DNA of 64,000 nt from Aspidiotus rigidus (taxonomy: Eukaryota; Arthropoda; Insecta; Hemiptera; Diaspididae). The position numbers were made by a program, and so were the translations under genes. Under the pieces are notes generated by a model that did no database searches, was not told the origin of the DNA, and saw only the letters and a program-made list of their open reading frames with translations. Of the stretch, positions 42,601-52,260 are shown in pieces. Positions within the stretch are counted from its first letter, which is position 1. The number at the start of each line of letters is the position of its first letter. The DNA lies in assembly GCA_035079385.1 (NCBI GenBank), contig JAVHKY010000003.1:27233501-27297500 (forward strand), given 5' to 3'.

Positions 42601-45600
42601 ATTTTCTCGTTCTGACCAGTTAAAAAGTCGTGCTCAGTAATGGCGGGAATTTCAATTAACATCACGCCCCCTTCAATTATTTTCCCGCCCTCGTCCTTCC
42701 CGTTCAATATTATTTTAGTCGCGTGCACTTTAATATTTCCCGAAACAAATGCGACGAATGAGATCATCATATTTACAGTAAAAGATGGCAATGAGATCAT
42801 CAACTGTTGATAAAGGCGTTCAGCGGTCATGAAGTAAATAAAGACATCCATAACAACCCACAAGAACAGGCAACGACCAGACGGAGGAAAATGATACGGG
42901 AAGTTTTAGCTGAGTTTACAGGTTCAATTAGACATCTACATTGGTAAGCCTGAAAGAAAGTTGGACATCAGGTGATAGGAGCAGAAAATATGAAGGGAGA
43001 AAGAAAATGACAAGTCACTGTTTGGTAAATACTGGCACTGCAATAATAAAAACAGCAGAATGGTGAAGGAATATTCGAAGTCATACACGTAAAAAACCGC
43101 ATAAAGAGAAGAAAATCCCGGGCACAGATGGAGATGGTATAGGCAAAGAGGAGAAGAACCAGCCTTTTCAACAAGGCAATCACGTTTTTCAGCAAAAGAT
43201 TATTCAGCATAGTGACTGGACCAGACAGAAAGAACAGAACCGACCAATAAAATGAAAGCAAACCTAGTAGCCAATAGAAACGTAGATCGTAGGCAGATGA
43301 ACCAATCACGACTCATTATTGATCTAGCCAATCAGATCACAGTGTTAGACTATAAAAACTGATGTTTAAGGCCTTCTTCCGCAGTAGCGATACAACTGAT
43401 GGGTAGGTAACACCCGAAAGCACTTCTGTAGGCTAACTAACAGATATATAAAACAAATACTCAAAACAAATACTCAAAACAAAAAAAGAAATTACAGAGA
43501 AATAATAGTAACTTCAATGAAAATAACTTACAAGTGCTATACTAACAATTAATAAGTAGAAAAGAAAAAAGAAAAAAAAGAATTATACCTTTTCTCCATG
43601 ATAAAATATTGCTTTGTATTTTAGTCTAGTCTAGATACAGAACATAGTATGTTACGAGCTCGTCATGAGGGAGGTGAGGAAAAACCAATGGTAAAACTCA
43701 CCCAACCCTCATGACTAAAATATGAAAAAAAAAAAAAAAAAAAAAAAAAACTAACTAGATAAAGTAGAATTAAATGTAGGCCTACACTTGAGATCTTTTA
43801 TCCAATCAATATGAGTCCTGATGAAACCATTTCACTGTGCGATAGTTAATTGAATTTTAGGCGTCAAAAATTGAAATATTGAAAATAAAAGATGAACGGT
43901 GGTCATGGTCATGCATTTTGTTACGGGAAACTCGAATTTGGGGTCAGTTTCTTGATTATAGTCACCTTTGAGTCTGTATGGAGGATGGGGCGAGGACTGA
44001 AAATGTACTAGAAATCGAAATACATATTTGAGTAGAGGTATTTCCGCATCAGAAACTTAAATTTTAAATTAGTTTTTTGAATGGTACCCCACCAGGGAAA
44101 TACGCGAGTCCGAGCTCGAGTTTTTCAATCTAGAATATGGTATATTAGCCTATACTAGCTAACGTTAAGCGAGACCTCTATGCCGCAGTAAGCTAGGCAG
44201 TATACCAGGCTCTACTAGCTGCAAACTAGGCCTAAACTTTGACCTTAACCTACTTTATGGACCTGGAAAAGTTCAGACCTTTGATCTTCATTATAATGAA
44301 CTTATACTAGGCTGTTTTGCAAGAAAGCCCCTTAAAACTAGTAGCGGAAAATAATGCATACAAGACTTATAGTGGAGCAGAAAGGGAGGCGAGTGAGTAA
44401 GCCCCTGAAAGTTAGTTAGCTTGAAAAATTGGCATGTATATGTCTTCGGGAGGGGGGTTAATTAGAAATCTGCGAGATATGACGCTCTATGACGTCATCA
44501 ATGACCTTGAAATACTTCAGAGATTTAGTTTCAACTTTTAGCCTCTAGCCTTCACTATAGTAGGCCTAATATACAGTATACTAGGCCTATACTCCCTACG
44601 CGGCTGTATTAGGTTTAACCTTCATTATATAGGTCCAATATACTGTATATTTGAGCCTTATTGCACAGAACAAGGAGCCCGGAATAAATCACTCTGCTCT
44701 AAACAGCGCGCAGTGTCCAAATAAGCTAATATATCTATACTAATGACTCAATACGAGGATTCTGAAAAATAAATTGCACAGGACTTAGAGAACATCATTG
44801 AAAATGATCTCTCTTTATTTGGGTACGCCAGAATATTATGAGTCACCCTTTAGTTCGTACAGAAGATGTCGAGGGAGTGAAGAAAGGGTGAGAACTGAAA
44901 ACACATTAAAAATTGAGATCCACGTCCATACATATATAGAGAAATTTTTGCATCAGAAACTTGAATTTTAGGTCAGTTTCTTGATTACATTAACCGTCTA
45001 GTCAAGTCTATAGTTAATATTGATAGAATTATTACGACTTCCATTTGATTTTTATGAAAGTGAATCTAAACTTTTTTCTGGATTTCATTTGGAATTATTT
45101 TCTAAAATTAATATTTATTATTAAATTTATTTTTTAATATAAATTCAATTATTAAAATTAAAATAAAGATAATATTAAGTATATTAATTGAATTGGGATT
45201 TTGAAAATTTAAATTGAATTCATGATATTAAAAAATTTATATAAATTATACTTCATAATATAAATTGAAAGTATTTTATTAATATAAATAAATATATTTA
45301 ATTTCCAATAAAAAATTTTTATAATTAAATTTTTCTAAATTCTCTGTGAATATTATTATTTAAATTCAACGGATTTGATGATTTATTTAAATGTAAAACA
45401 ATTAAATGAATTGAAAAAAATCGATTGATTAAAATATTAATAATAAATCGATTCCCTCAAATTAAATATAAAATATTGTTACCAATCAAGTAATACTTAT
45501 AAGTATAATTTTTATTAAAATAAATAAATAAAATTAATATATTAAGATTAATGACCCAATTTTTCATATTAAATTTAGATTTGTAGACATTATAATTAAA

Positions 45601-48337
45601 AATATTTTCATAAAATTGTTTAAATTCAATTTAATTAAAAAGAGGTATAATCTATTTTAGAATATTTATTTGTGAAGATATATTTTTTGATATAATTTAT
45701 CGAAATTGAGATATATATTTTTTTTTTCGTCTTCTTTTGGAATTATTTACTTTGAAAAGGAGATTTACTCGTGATATTGAATAATCAAAGAAAAACAGAG
45801 GATGAAGTCGCGTGATGCGACGAAACGTCGGTCTCAAGTGCCGATTTTTCTGTTTTTCTTTTATTTACTTTGATTTTTATGGAAGTGAATCGGAACTTAT
45901 TTCTTGGTTTAATTTAGAATTAGGATCAATTAAATTTATAATTTTATTTATAGTAGAATATTTAGATATGTGATTTATTTTATCCGGGTAAAATTAAAAT
46001 AAAAACTTCGGGATGGCCAAAAAATCAAAATAAATGTTGAAATACAATTGGGTTTCCATTTCCTCTAGGATTAGAAAATATTGTTTTAAAATTGATATCA
46101 GTAATTAATTTTAAATTAAATTAAAATAAATTTAAAAATTTATATAAATTATATTCAATAATATCAAATAAGAATTCATTATTAATATTTCTAATTTTAT
46201 TAATAAAATAATTATTTTAAATTTTGAAGAATTTGAAATGGAGGATGGGGAGCGGATGACGACTGAAAATATATAAGAAATTGAGAAACAAATCCGTGTG
46301 GAAGTATTTCGGTATCGGAAATTCAAATTTAAGTTTGATTTCTCATTGAATTTACTTTCAAGTTTGTACCGTACGTGTGGAGGGAGCAAGAACTGAATTT
46401 GAAAAAATACTTTCAAAATTGAAACATTTACCTATATTGTGGGATTCTGACATTGAGAGCTTGAATTAATGGTCATTTTCATAACAACTAGGCCGAGAAT
46501 AGGGACGAACGAGCGAAGTGAGCGAGCCCGTGAGCTACTAAGTCTAACATACAGAATACCAGATTTAAATTAGGCTAAGAAATACTGGTGGAGGAGAACG
46601 TTACTACGGGATTTGGAGACAACTGAAAATTTTTGCTTTAAAAAACCATGAAAAATTCAAAGCTCGCCCGCCTTCTTGAAAATTTTACAAATACAGTATA
46701 CGCCACTGTTCTTGATTGATACTGCATCAAACACTGATTTCTCTCGGGCGTATTTCCAAAAAGCGCACGCTTTCGCACGCAAACTATGAACTTAAATTGA
46801 TAGTAGAAGCCTTCAAAAACTTGTAGAATTCATATCTCATTCGAGTCTGTTTGAGGATTGTTTTTCCAGAGCATTGGATACACAGTATATGAAACTTTAG
46901 AAATAATATTTACTTTCAAGCGTTTCAAATACCCTCTGATGTTGAATACATCAAAGAACGAAGTAGACCATGAAGTTCGCCGCAAAAAATCCCCTGAAGC
47001 CATTATCAGTGTTACCACTAGACCCTCAATACTTATTTCGGCCGCTAAGAGAAATAGAATGAATACATGTCTACGAAAAAGAGAAAGACAGACGATTTTC
47101 ATTCAACACTCATCTCCACCACCAAGAATTATCTATAGTGACATGGTAAGAATTGGAAAATAAATGTTTGAATACTGATAACTTGGTCATACTAGGAGAA
47201 ATCAAATACCCACCAGCTTACAACCATGAGAAATTTTTTCTCATTCTTTTGATGAACTAAACTGCGTGTTCTGCTTTTAGAAACTTTTTGAATACATTTC
47301 AGCTCTCTGCAAAAGTTGTACCTATGCAATCACTTACTGGTTACATCATCTTTAACAACTTCACGTAACGGTTCTTCCAATTGCAACACCACCTGGAGAG
47401 CAACCTCTCCAGAATCCTCAACGTCATCGTCTCCAGCAATTGGGTAATCACTTTCTTTCATGGCATCACCAGTAGCAGGCTTTTTCTTCATTTTCTTGTA
47501 ATGGTGACTGTAAAATAATGACCAGATCTAATAATGACCAATCGCAGATACCAAGAGAGGGTAGAAAGAAACTTTTTCGCATCGTACCTATATTTCCTCT
47601 TCGCTTTATGGTCCATTAAATCTTTGTAGAAGTCTGAGGTTGTTTTCTCCTTCTTCTGATGGGATGCTAATTGATCTGTGTCATTATCTGAAACTCCTAT
47701 ACGGACAATAATACGTACAAGTTTGATTTTAGGATACCCAATAAAAATGCTTTAAAAAATTCAAATTGGTGTCCCAAAAAACTGAAAGAGAGAACTCCGG
47801 TCTTCCAGCAATTTTTCAAGTACATCAAGTTTCATTTTTTTTTTCTAAATTTCAGATGCTCACCCATGGTGAATTTAACGTGCTTATCTGACGATGCATC
47901 CATACATCCGCCAAAAGACGCAGCTTTTTCCGACAATTTCGGTTCTCCATCTGGGTCGTCATAAAACGCCGCAACTCTTTTCCCTGGAGCACTTTCCAAT
48001 ACCTCCGGTGCATTTCCATTTCTGAAATAAAAATATTTGTAAGATTTCGATAACCGTGCTATAAATAATCTATATTATGAAGAGGTCAGGCATACTCTCC
48101 CTAAATGATTCCAACTCATCTTCCAGAAAGAAAGAAAAAAATACTAATTCCAGAGTAGAGTTCGATTTGGTGAATTTTCTCTGATGACGCGAAGTGAAGT
48201 GCATTCCTACTCGCGTCCTTGACTTATAATATTCATGACGGAAAACTTGTACTCGAAAAAGATTTTTCGAAAAACAGTACGTACCGCGTGCGCGCAAGAA
48301 TTCGTTGAATGTAATTAAGAATAATTTTTGTTATCAT
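30602..48337 (-). CDS. Ae2: Chloride/bicarbonate anion exchanger, SLC4 family AE2/AE3 type
   Basis: Exons, 5' to 3': 48285-48337 (tentative start), 47864-48021, 47588-47687, 47338-47507, 40913-41064, 40342-40519, 39896-40098, 34349-34453, 33972-34175, 33759-33863, 33486-33687, 33185-33406, 32962-33110, 32696-32890, 32407-32628, 32083-32333, 31796-32010, 31071-31279, 30757-30927 and 30602-30682. All phases fit; total 3,345 nt, 1,114 aa. The cytoplasmic domain shows [23 protein letters not shown] and [13 protein letters not shown]. The membrane domain starts near residue 570 and includes [40 protein letters not shown] and [17 protein letters not shown]. The C-terminus is acidic ([10 protein letters not shown]...EEPDFYEE). 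SHRLDS and the C-terminal tail favour AE over Na+-driven relatives. Family role: electroneutral Cl-/HCO3- exchange at the plasma membrane for pH control. The first exon ([11 protein letters not shown]) fits in phase but is otherwise unsupported. Exon 33185-33406 uses the unusual donor GTTGGT. Confidence 0.9.
35056..36487 (+). mobile_element. MULE copy A, 1,432 bp
   Basis: Ends GGGAAACATTAAAGTGCACG ... GGGCCGATAAATGCATCCC form imperfect terminal inverted repeats of about 32 bp. The length is identical to copy C. It carries a partial Mutator-like transposase (35222-36224). The nine bases to the left (GAAACTTTT) do not match the nine to the right, but resemble AAAAATTTT just after the duplicated 3' end at 38050. 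Confidence 0.8.
35222..36224 (+). pseudogene. Partial Mutator-like (MULE) transposase, copy A
   Basis: Two frames are seen. 35222-35845 (207 aa) has [11 protein letters not shown], with the likely second catalytic Asp, [12 protein letters not shown], and [13 protein letters not shown], with the likely catalytic Glu. 35958-36224 (88 aa) has a SWIM-type zinc finger, [16 protein letters not shown], then a basic tail. The upstream region with the first catalytic Asp is missing and a stop separates the two frames. Copies B and C share the same stop, so the defect predates their spread or the segment is an unrecognised intron. Movement would need a transposase supplied by another copy. Confidence 0.75.
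36590..37015. repeat. Fold-back repeat with AGAGAACCTGTT ends
   Basis: GCAGAGAACCTGTTTTATGG near 36592 and the inverted CCATAGAACAGGTTCTCTG near 36992-37010 form the outer arms. A direct GGGAACCTGTTCTATGGGG lies at about 36722. A related word recurs near 51790. The interior has no supported ORF. Confidence 0.45.
37841..38050 (+). mobile_element. Extra 210-bp MULE 3' end
   Basis: Near-identical to the last 210 bp of copy A (36278-36487), ending at the same ...AATGCATCCC terminus. No transposase portion precedes it. It is followed directly by minisatellite sequence. Confidence 0.75.
38495..39240 (-). pseudogene. Degraded non-LTR retrotransposon reverse transcriptase (Jockey-like)
   Basis: Two minus-strand frames read like LINE RT. 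38976-39227 contains [20 protein letters not shown] followed by a decayed [11 protein letters not shown], the FADD box equivalent. 38495-38839 contains [17 protein letters not shown], typical of the region after RT. Frames are interrupted and both ends are missing. It lies in an anion-exchanger intron. Confidence 0.65.
39359..39519. mobile_element. MITE, 161 bp, CAGGCGCGGATCC ends
   Basis: CAGGCGCGGATCCA at the left and TGGATCCGCGTCTG at the right form terminal inverted repeats. The interior is poly-G, T-run and C-run DNA. ATAAT occurs on both sides and may be part of the target duplication. A drifted relative lies at 2081-2231. Confidence 0.7.
41788..42741 (-). mobile_element. MULE copy B, 3'-truncated, inverted
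   Basis: Minus-strand copy of the same family. Its 5' terminus is at 42741 (reverse complement of GGGAAATATTAAAGTGCACG). It loses similarity just after the CATTCAACTA word, so the SWIM region and 3' end are missing. Left and right flanks share a direct repeat of about 65 bp (41698-41765 and 42742-42810) instead of the 9-bp duplication seen at copy C. Confidence 0.8.
41953..42576 (-). pseudogene. Partial MULE transposase, copy B
   Basis: The same reading as copy A over most of its 207 codons, but a one-base change near 42253-42260 gives a stop (…EKWKRE then TAG), splitting it into 42253-42576 and 41953-42240. The Asp motif LADGSETIS and the Glu motif [10 protein letters not shown] are both visible. 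The SWIM finger is absent through truncation. Confidence 0.75.
43725..43750. repeat. A26 homopolymer
   Basis: An uninterrupted run of A in an intron of the anion exchanger. It may be a retroposon tail, but no retroposon body was recognised before it. Confidence 0.7.
44090..44740. repeat. Dispersed repeat family, copy 1
   Basis: Contains GACGTCATCAATGACCT and the CTAGGCCTATACT(A/C)-type words that recur at 51890-52260; a shorter trace lies near 60690. No ORF. The neighbouring GCGAGTGAGTAAGCCC/GAGCGAAGTGAGCGAGCCC words (44390, 46510, 52190) belong to the same family. Confidence 0.5.
45050..46230. other. Very AT-rich block with duplicated segments
   Basis: Runs of TAATATAAATT-like sequence with almost no G or C. 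TTGATTTTTATG(A/G)AAGTGAATC occurs near 45050 and again near 45874. A GC-richer hairpin (AGTCGCGTGATGCGAC, GAAACGTC) sits at 45806-45828. No mitochondrial gene was recognised, so a mitochondrial origin is not supported. Confidence 0.4.
46872..47146 (+). other. Possible plus-strand exon inside an exchanger intron
   Basis: The frame is open from an acceptor-like TTTTTCCAG at 46864-46871 to a strong donor ATG|GTAAGA at 47146. It encodes residues such as [14 protein letters not shown] and [16 protein letters not shown]. No family recognised and no partner exon was found, so it may be chance. Confidence 0.25.
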
Positions 48338-49089
48338 CGCAACATGACGAAAATTTTCATCCGGAGTACGTTGTGACATTATCATGTATTCAACTATTCA
48401 CTACCGTATTTTTATAGTATTATACGCGACAAAAGGTGAGATGACATAATAAAATTGGACAGAAAAAAAATAAAATATTATATACAGAGGAGCACGGAGA
48501 GATACAAAAAACGTCTACAATCAACACGATAATCATTATCGCTGGAACATAACATATACGGTCTAATAACCGGAAAGGATGTAATCCGGAAAATGATAAT
48601 TTCATGATAATTAGCATTGAAATGATTCCTGACGTTCATTCAATGCTACAAACCTAAAATTACGTACATTTCATTTCTACAACAGGTCTTTTTACTTCTG
48701 ATTACGCCCTAAACAAACAATCTACTAAACATTTTGTTCTTCATAGGTGACTTGACTTACAGCCGTTTTCATTTAGTCTCACACACTTTCACCTCCTTTC
48801 AGGTACTGATATTGTGTATGAAATAGGAGGGGCAAAAATATTTGTAAAAGGAAAAATCTTTGCGTCGAAATGGCACCAGCCCTTCAAAAAGATAAAGATC
48901 TACAAAAATAGACAGTTAAGTTCATAGGAAGGTGATTAGTGGAAAAAACTTGAGAAATTGCCTGACAGCGGATCTACAGAACAGTACCTAATTCAAGGAG
49001 AAAGATTTCTAACATTACATGATACTTAGAAGTAAGAAAATGAGGAAAGCTGGAGCCTAACTGTCCTGCTCATCTATTGATGCTTGCTA
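48338..49089. other. Upstream region of the anion exchanger, left of MULE copy C
   Basis: No supported coding sequence. If 48285-48337 is the true first coding exon, the 5' UTR or promoter lies here. Frames at 48420-48617 (-) look random. Confidence 0.35.
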
Positions 49090-49098
49090 ATACTATTT

Positions 49099-50530
49099 GG
49101 GAAATATTAAAGTGCACGCGGCTAAAATAATATTGAACGGGAAGGACGAGGGCGGGAAAATAATTGAAGGGGGCGTGATGTTAATTGAAATTCCCGCCAT
49201 TACTGAGCACGACTTTTTAACTGGTCAGAACGAGAAAATGAAAATCCTGTTCTTCTAGCTGTCATGAATGGTGAGACAATAGAAGATTTTGAATTTGTTT
49301 TCACGTTATTACATCAATATCTCTTGGAATGGAGTCCCTCCATTCTATTGGCCGATGGCAGTGAAACCATATCCAGGGGTTACATGAACGTGTTCGGGGC
49401 ACCAGCAGTGCGTATCATGTGTTATTTTCATTTCACGGAGAATATCAAGAAGTATTTATGCTCTCTGAGTAAAAATGGTACAGCAGTTCGCATGAAAATA
49501 TATATCGAGGCACTTCCTCATTGCCAGACGGACGAGATTTTTCGGATAGCTGCGGCATTATTTCTAGAAAAATGGAAACGAGAAAAGTGTCCGATTGTCA
49601 TGAAGTTCCTGAAGTATTTTGAACAGCAATGGTTGAACAAGTTTCCTATGTGGTATCTCGGATGTGCACCTGGATGTCCCACAACAAACAATGGTTTGGA
49701 AGGAACGAACGCGTGGATAAAGCGAGGGCATACGTTGGGAGAAAGACTTCCAGTTGGGCAATTCATGGAGAGTGTCACAAATCTGGTAGAAGACTGGTCA
49801 CAACGACGCGATCCAACATCAACAAATTTTGTCACCTTTGTTGAAACTCCGTCCGTACCTCTAAAAACATGGACAGCTGCTTTTTAATGGGCTACATCCA
49901 ACCATCCGGTTCTCAAAAGAGACCACAAGGGAGGAACATTATTTTTTGTTTGCTCCTCAACTATAGAACAGCCTTTAACTACAAAACTGCTCAAGAGGTA
50001 TGAAAGTTTGCAAGGGAAGTGGAGAACGCTCGACTTCTTCACAACATTCAACTACGGCCTTTGGGTCATTTTATATACACTCTACTCGGATAGGAGAGTC
50101 TACTTGCACATGTCCACACTTCTTCAAAGAAAGCGAGTGCAGGCATTCCTTAAGCTTGAAAATTAGGTTGAAGTTGGTGCAAGTGCCAGAAGAGGCTAAA
50201 CAAATACCTCTAGGAAGAAAGCGAAAACGTGGTCGTCCATATGCTTGGCTAAGAAGGCGTTACTAGTTCAATAACTTTCTAATAATCTAAATCTAATACT
50301 TTGATTTATATTTGTAATAAGTTTTACGTTCATTAATAATATTATGCCGCTGATTTTTTAATCTTCCGTTTGGTTTTAATTACAAGTCGTGCATCTTATA
50401 TTTTTCTTGTGTACTCATTTTTTTTAGGCGTCTTACATTAATGAAGTCGCGCAAAAATTTTTCTTCCCTGGAAATCACTACAATTTTCTCGTGATTTTCT
50501 TTTATTTTCGCGGGCCGAAAAAGGCATCCC
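49099..50530 (+). mobile_element. MULE copy C, 1,432 bp, complete ends and 9-bp target duplication
   Basis: Flanked by an exact ATACTATTT direct repeat (49090-49098 and 50531-50539). A 9-bp duplication fits the Mutator superfamily. Ends are GGGAAATATTAAAGTGCACG and GGGCCGAAAAAGGCATCCC. The length equals copy A. Sequence identity to A is high, so both moved from the same already deleted source. Confidence 0.9.
49264..50266 (+). pseudogene. Partial MULE transposase, copy C
   Basis: Same architecture as copy A: 49264-49887 (207 codons, Asp and Glu motifs present) and 50000-50266 (88 codons, SWIM finger [16 protein letters not shown]), separated by the same TAA. A dozen or so residue changes from A, for example FHFTENIKKY in place of [10 protein letters not shown]. 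The N-terminal part with the first catalytic Asp is lacking. Confidence 0.75.
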
Positions 50531-50539
50531 ATACTATTT

Positions 50540-51049
50540 CACTTTTGGTATCATGGGTATGTCGAAGACCTGCTGTTGTGGTGTAACCACCAGGTGAAGG
50601 GTTTGCTCCAAAACTTCCTCCAGGCCAACTTTCCAACTGCCGTATAAAACCCACCTGATTTCCTCATGTCGTTCATTTTTTCAGGCACAGCGGGAACCTA
50701 CCCTAATCTAATTAGGCACTGGGAAGAAATTTTCACCCAACGAGGTATATTTTCGAAATTTGAGGGTTATGAAAAATTTCGACTTTGGCGCTGTCTATGA
50801 TAGGAACGGAGCGAAAAAAAAAAAAAAAAAAAAAGAGGATACTAAAAAGAGAAAGTAAAAAATGCAAAAAACCGCAGAAAAGATTAAACGTCGAGCGCTT
50901 TTGGTTGATAAATCATCTTCCGGACTGAAATGAAAGCAAAATCTCTTCTTTAAATCCGGGAGGACCTTCTGCCTCTTCCTCTATATTATAATTTCTCGGA
51001 AAAGTCGCTTTCAGGTGGTCCGACCAGTCAAGACCCTCATCCGCATATG
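50540..51049. other. Repeat-rich spacer right of MULE copy C
   Basis: No supported gene. An A-run lies at about 50816-50833. Confidence 0.4.
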
Positions 51050-51400
51050 ACACAGAGATATTATTGGTATGCCATAACTGTTTGTACGTCTACTTCTCAA
51101 CCTTGATTGTAAGTGGAATGAGCTTTGTTTCTCTCTTGCGGGTCAATAGCATAGTTTTTGTCTTCTGGAAGCTGAGCAACTGTCCAGATAGATGTATATC
51201 TTCCTGAATCCTCTTCAACTTCTTCTTTATTGCGATAGGTAATTCTTGATGATTGACACCGCTGAGCAGAAGAACTGTGTTATCGATAAAACAAATAGCA
51301 CTTTACCCCTCTTTGCTGCAGCTCCTCCGCAACTAAGTTCCTCAGGAGGAGGCCAAGTACACTAATGCCTTCTTTGGAACACCTTTGGTCTTGTTGGAAC
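51050..51400 (-). pseudogene. Fragment of a non-LTR retrotransposon reverse transcriptase
   Basis: On the minus strand, CSKEGISVLGLLLRNLVAEE resembles the QGGVLSPLLFNLV segment before the catalytic box. A decayed box, NTVLLLSG, follows in another frame, then KKLKRIQEDIHLSGQ. Stops and frame changes show it is dead. No 5' or 3' element ends were recognised. Confidence 0.55.
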
Positions 51401-51689
51401 ACATCTGTGATGGTCCAACACTGACCGGATAATCACTGAAACACTTGTACTCTTCACACTTCTCCTTGTAGAAACATTAATGAAGCGATAGAATAATGGT
51501 CCGACATTGGTCCGACATCAATCCGGCACAGAGGTGTTCCAACAAGATCGGAGGTGTTCCAAAGGGGGGACATTACTAATTTCATATCTTCTTAGTGTTT
51601 TTTTGTATCCCCAAACGTCACCTTCTTGTCGCTTAGGTAGCTACTGAACATTTCAAGTAGATATACTTGAAATAACAAGCTCTGTAGTT

Positions 51690-52260
51690 CCTTTGGAATG
51701 GAGGACCGTAATAGGTGGTCAAGGAAGGGCTCTTCTGATATCCAACAATATTACTGCTACCACTCTACCTAAGCGTTGCATTTTTCTGCAAAGAACCTGT
51801 TTTATTTGGGGGGGGGGAGGGTTAGGAAAAACATCCGCCATCCGGCCGGTCGGTAAAGCTTGTAGCTTGAAAATTTTCCAAGTCGCCCTCCTATCATACA
51901 GACATATATATGTCTTTGGGCTGGGGTCAGTCTGAAATCTGCGTCACGCGATGTCACGCTTCATGACGTCATCAATGACCTAGACCTACTTTAGGGACCT
52001 GGAAAAATTTACACCTTTGGCCTTTATTATATATTAGGCTTGAAATACAGCAAACCAGGCTCATTCTAACTTGGCTAGTACTATTAGGGCTAAAGTAGGC
52101 TGCTACAGCAGGTTTAGCCTTCATTATACCTATAGGCTTAGAATACAGTATACTAGCCTTATACTAGACTGAGAAGGGGGGCGAACAAGCGGAGCGAGTG
52201 AGCTCCCAAAAGCTAGTTAGCTTTAGATACAAGTACATATTTCTGATGCCTGAGATACAG
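51690..52260. repeat. Dispersed repeat family, copy 2
   Basis: Shares GACGTCATCAATGACCT, TATATGTCTTTGGG and AGGCTTAGAATACAGTATAC-type words with 44430-44660, and an AAGAACCTGTTTTATTTGGG word with the fold-back at 36590-37015. No ORF. Confidence 0.5.

Larger units (their letters stand above)
41590..43440 (+). mobile_element. Penelope-like retroelement remnant, interrupted by MULE copy B
   Basis: 41594-41788 encodes a short peptide ending [13 protein letters not shown], resembling the INFLDLTI box near the end of the Penelope-like RT domain. After MULE copy B, the same 60-70 bp of coding sequence is repeated (42742-42810). At 43391-43420 a CTGATGGGTAGGTAACACCC-GAAA motif resembles the hammerhead core known in these elements and matches motifs at 62092 and 63134. 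The rest is decayed. Confidence 0.45.
41065..47337. other. 6.3-kb anion-exchanger intron with nested elements
   Basis: Holds a Penelope-like remnant (about 41590-43440) interrupted by MULE copy B, an A26 run (43725-43750), a dispersed-repeat block (44090-44740), a very AT-rich block (45050-46230) with a hammerhead-like motif, and a possible plus-strand exon at 46872-47146. The phase match across it (…A|GT…, giving Ser-His-Arg) supports that it is one intron. Confidence 0.55.

Noticed and set aside
45050..46230. Nuclear copy of mitochondrial DNA
   Set aside because: The composition is similar to insect mitochondrial DNA, but no mitochondrial gene frame or rRNA/tRNA segment could be recognised.
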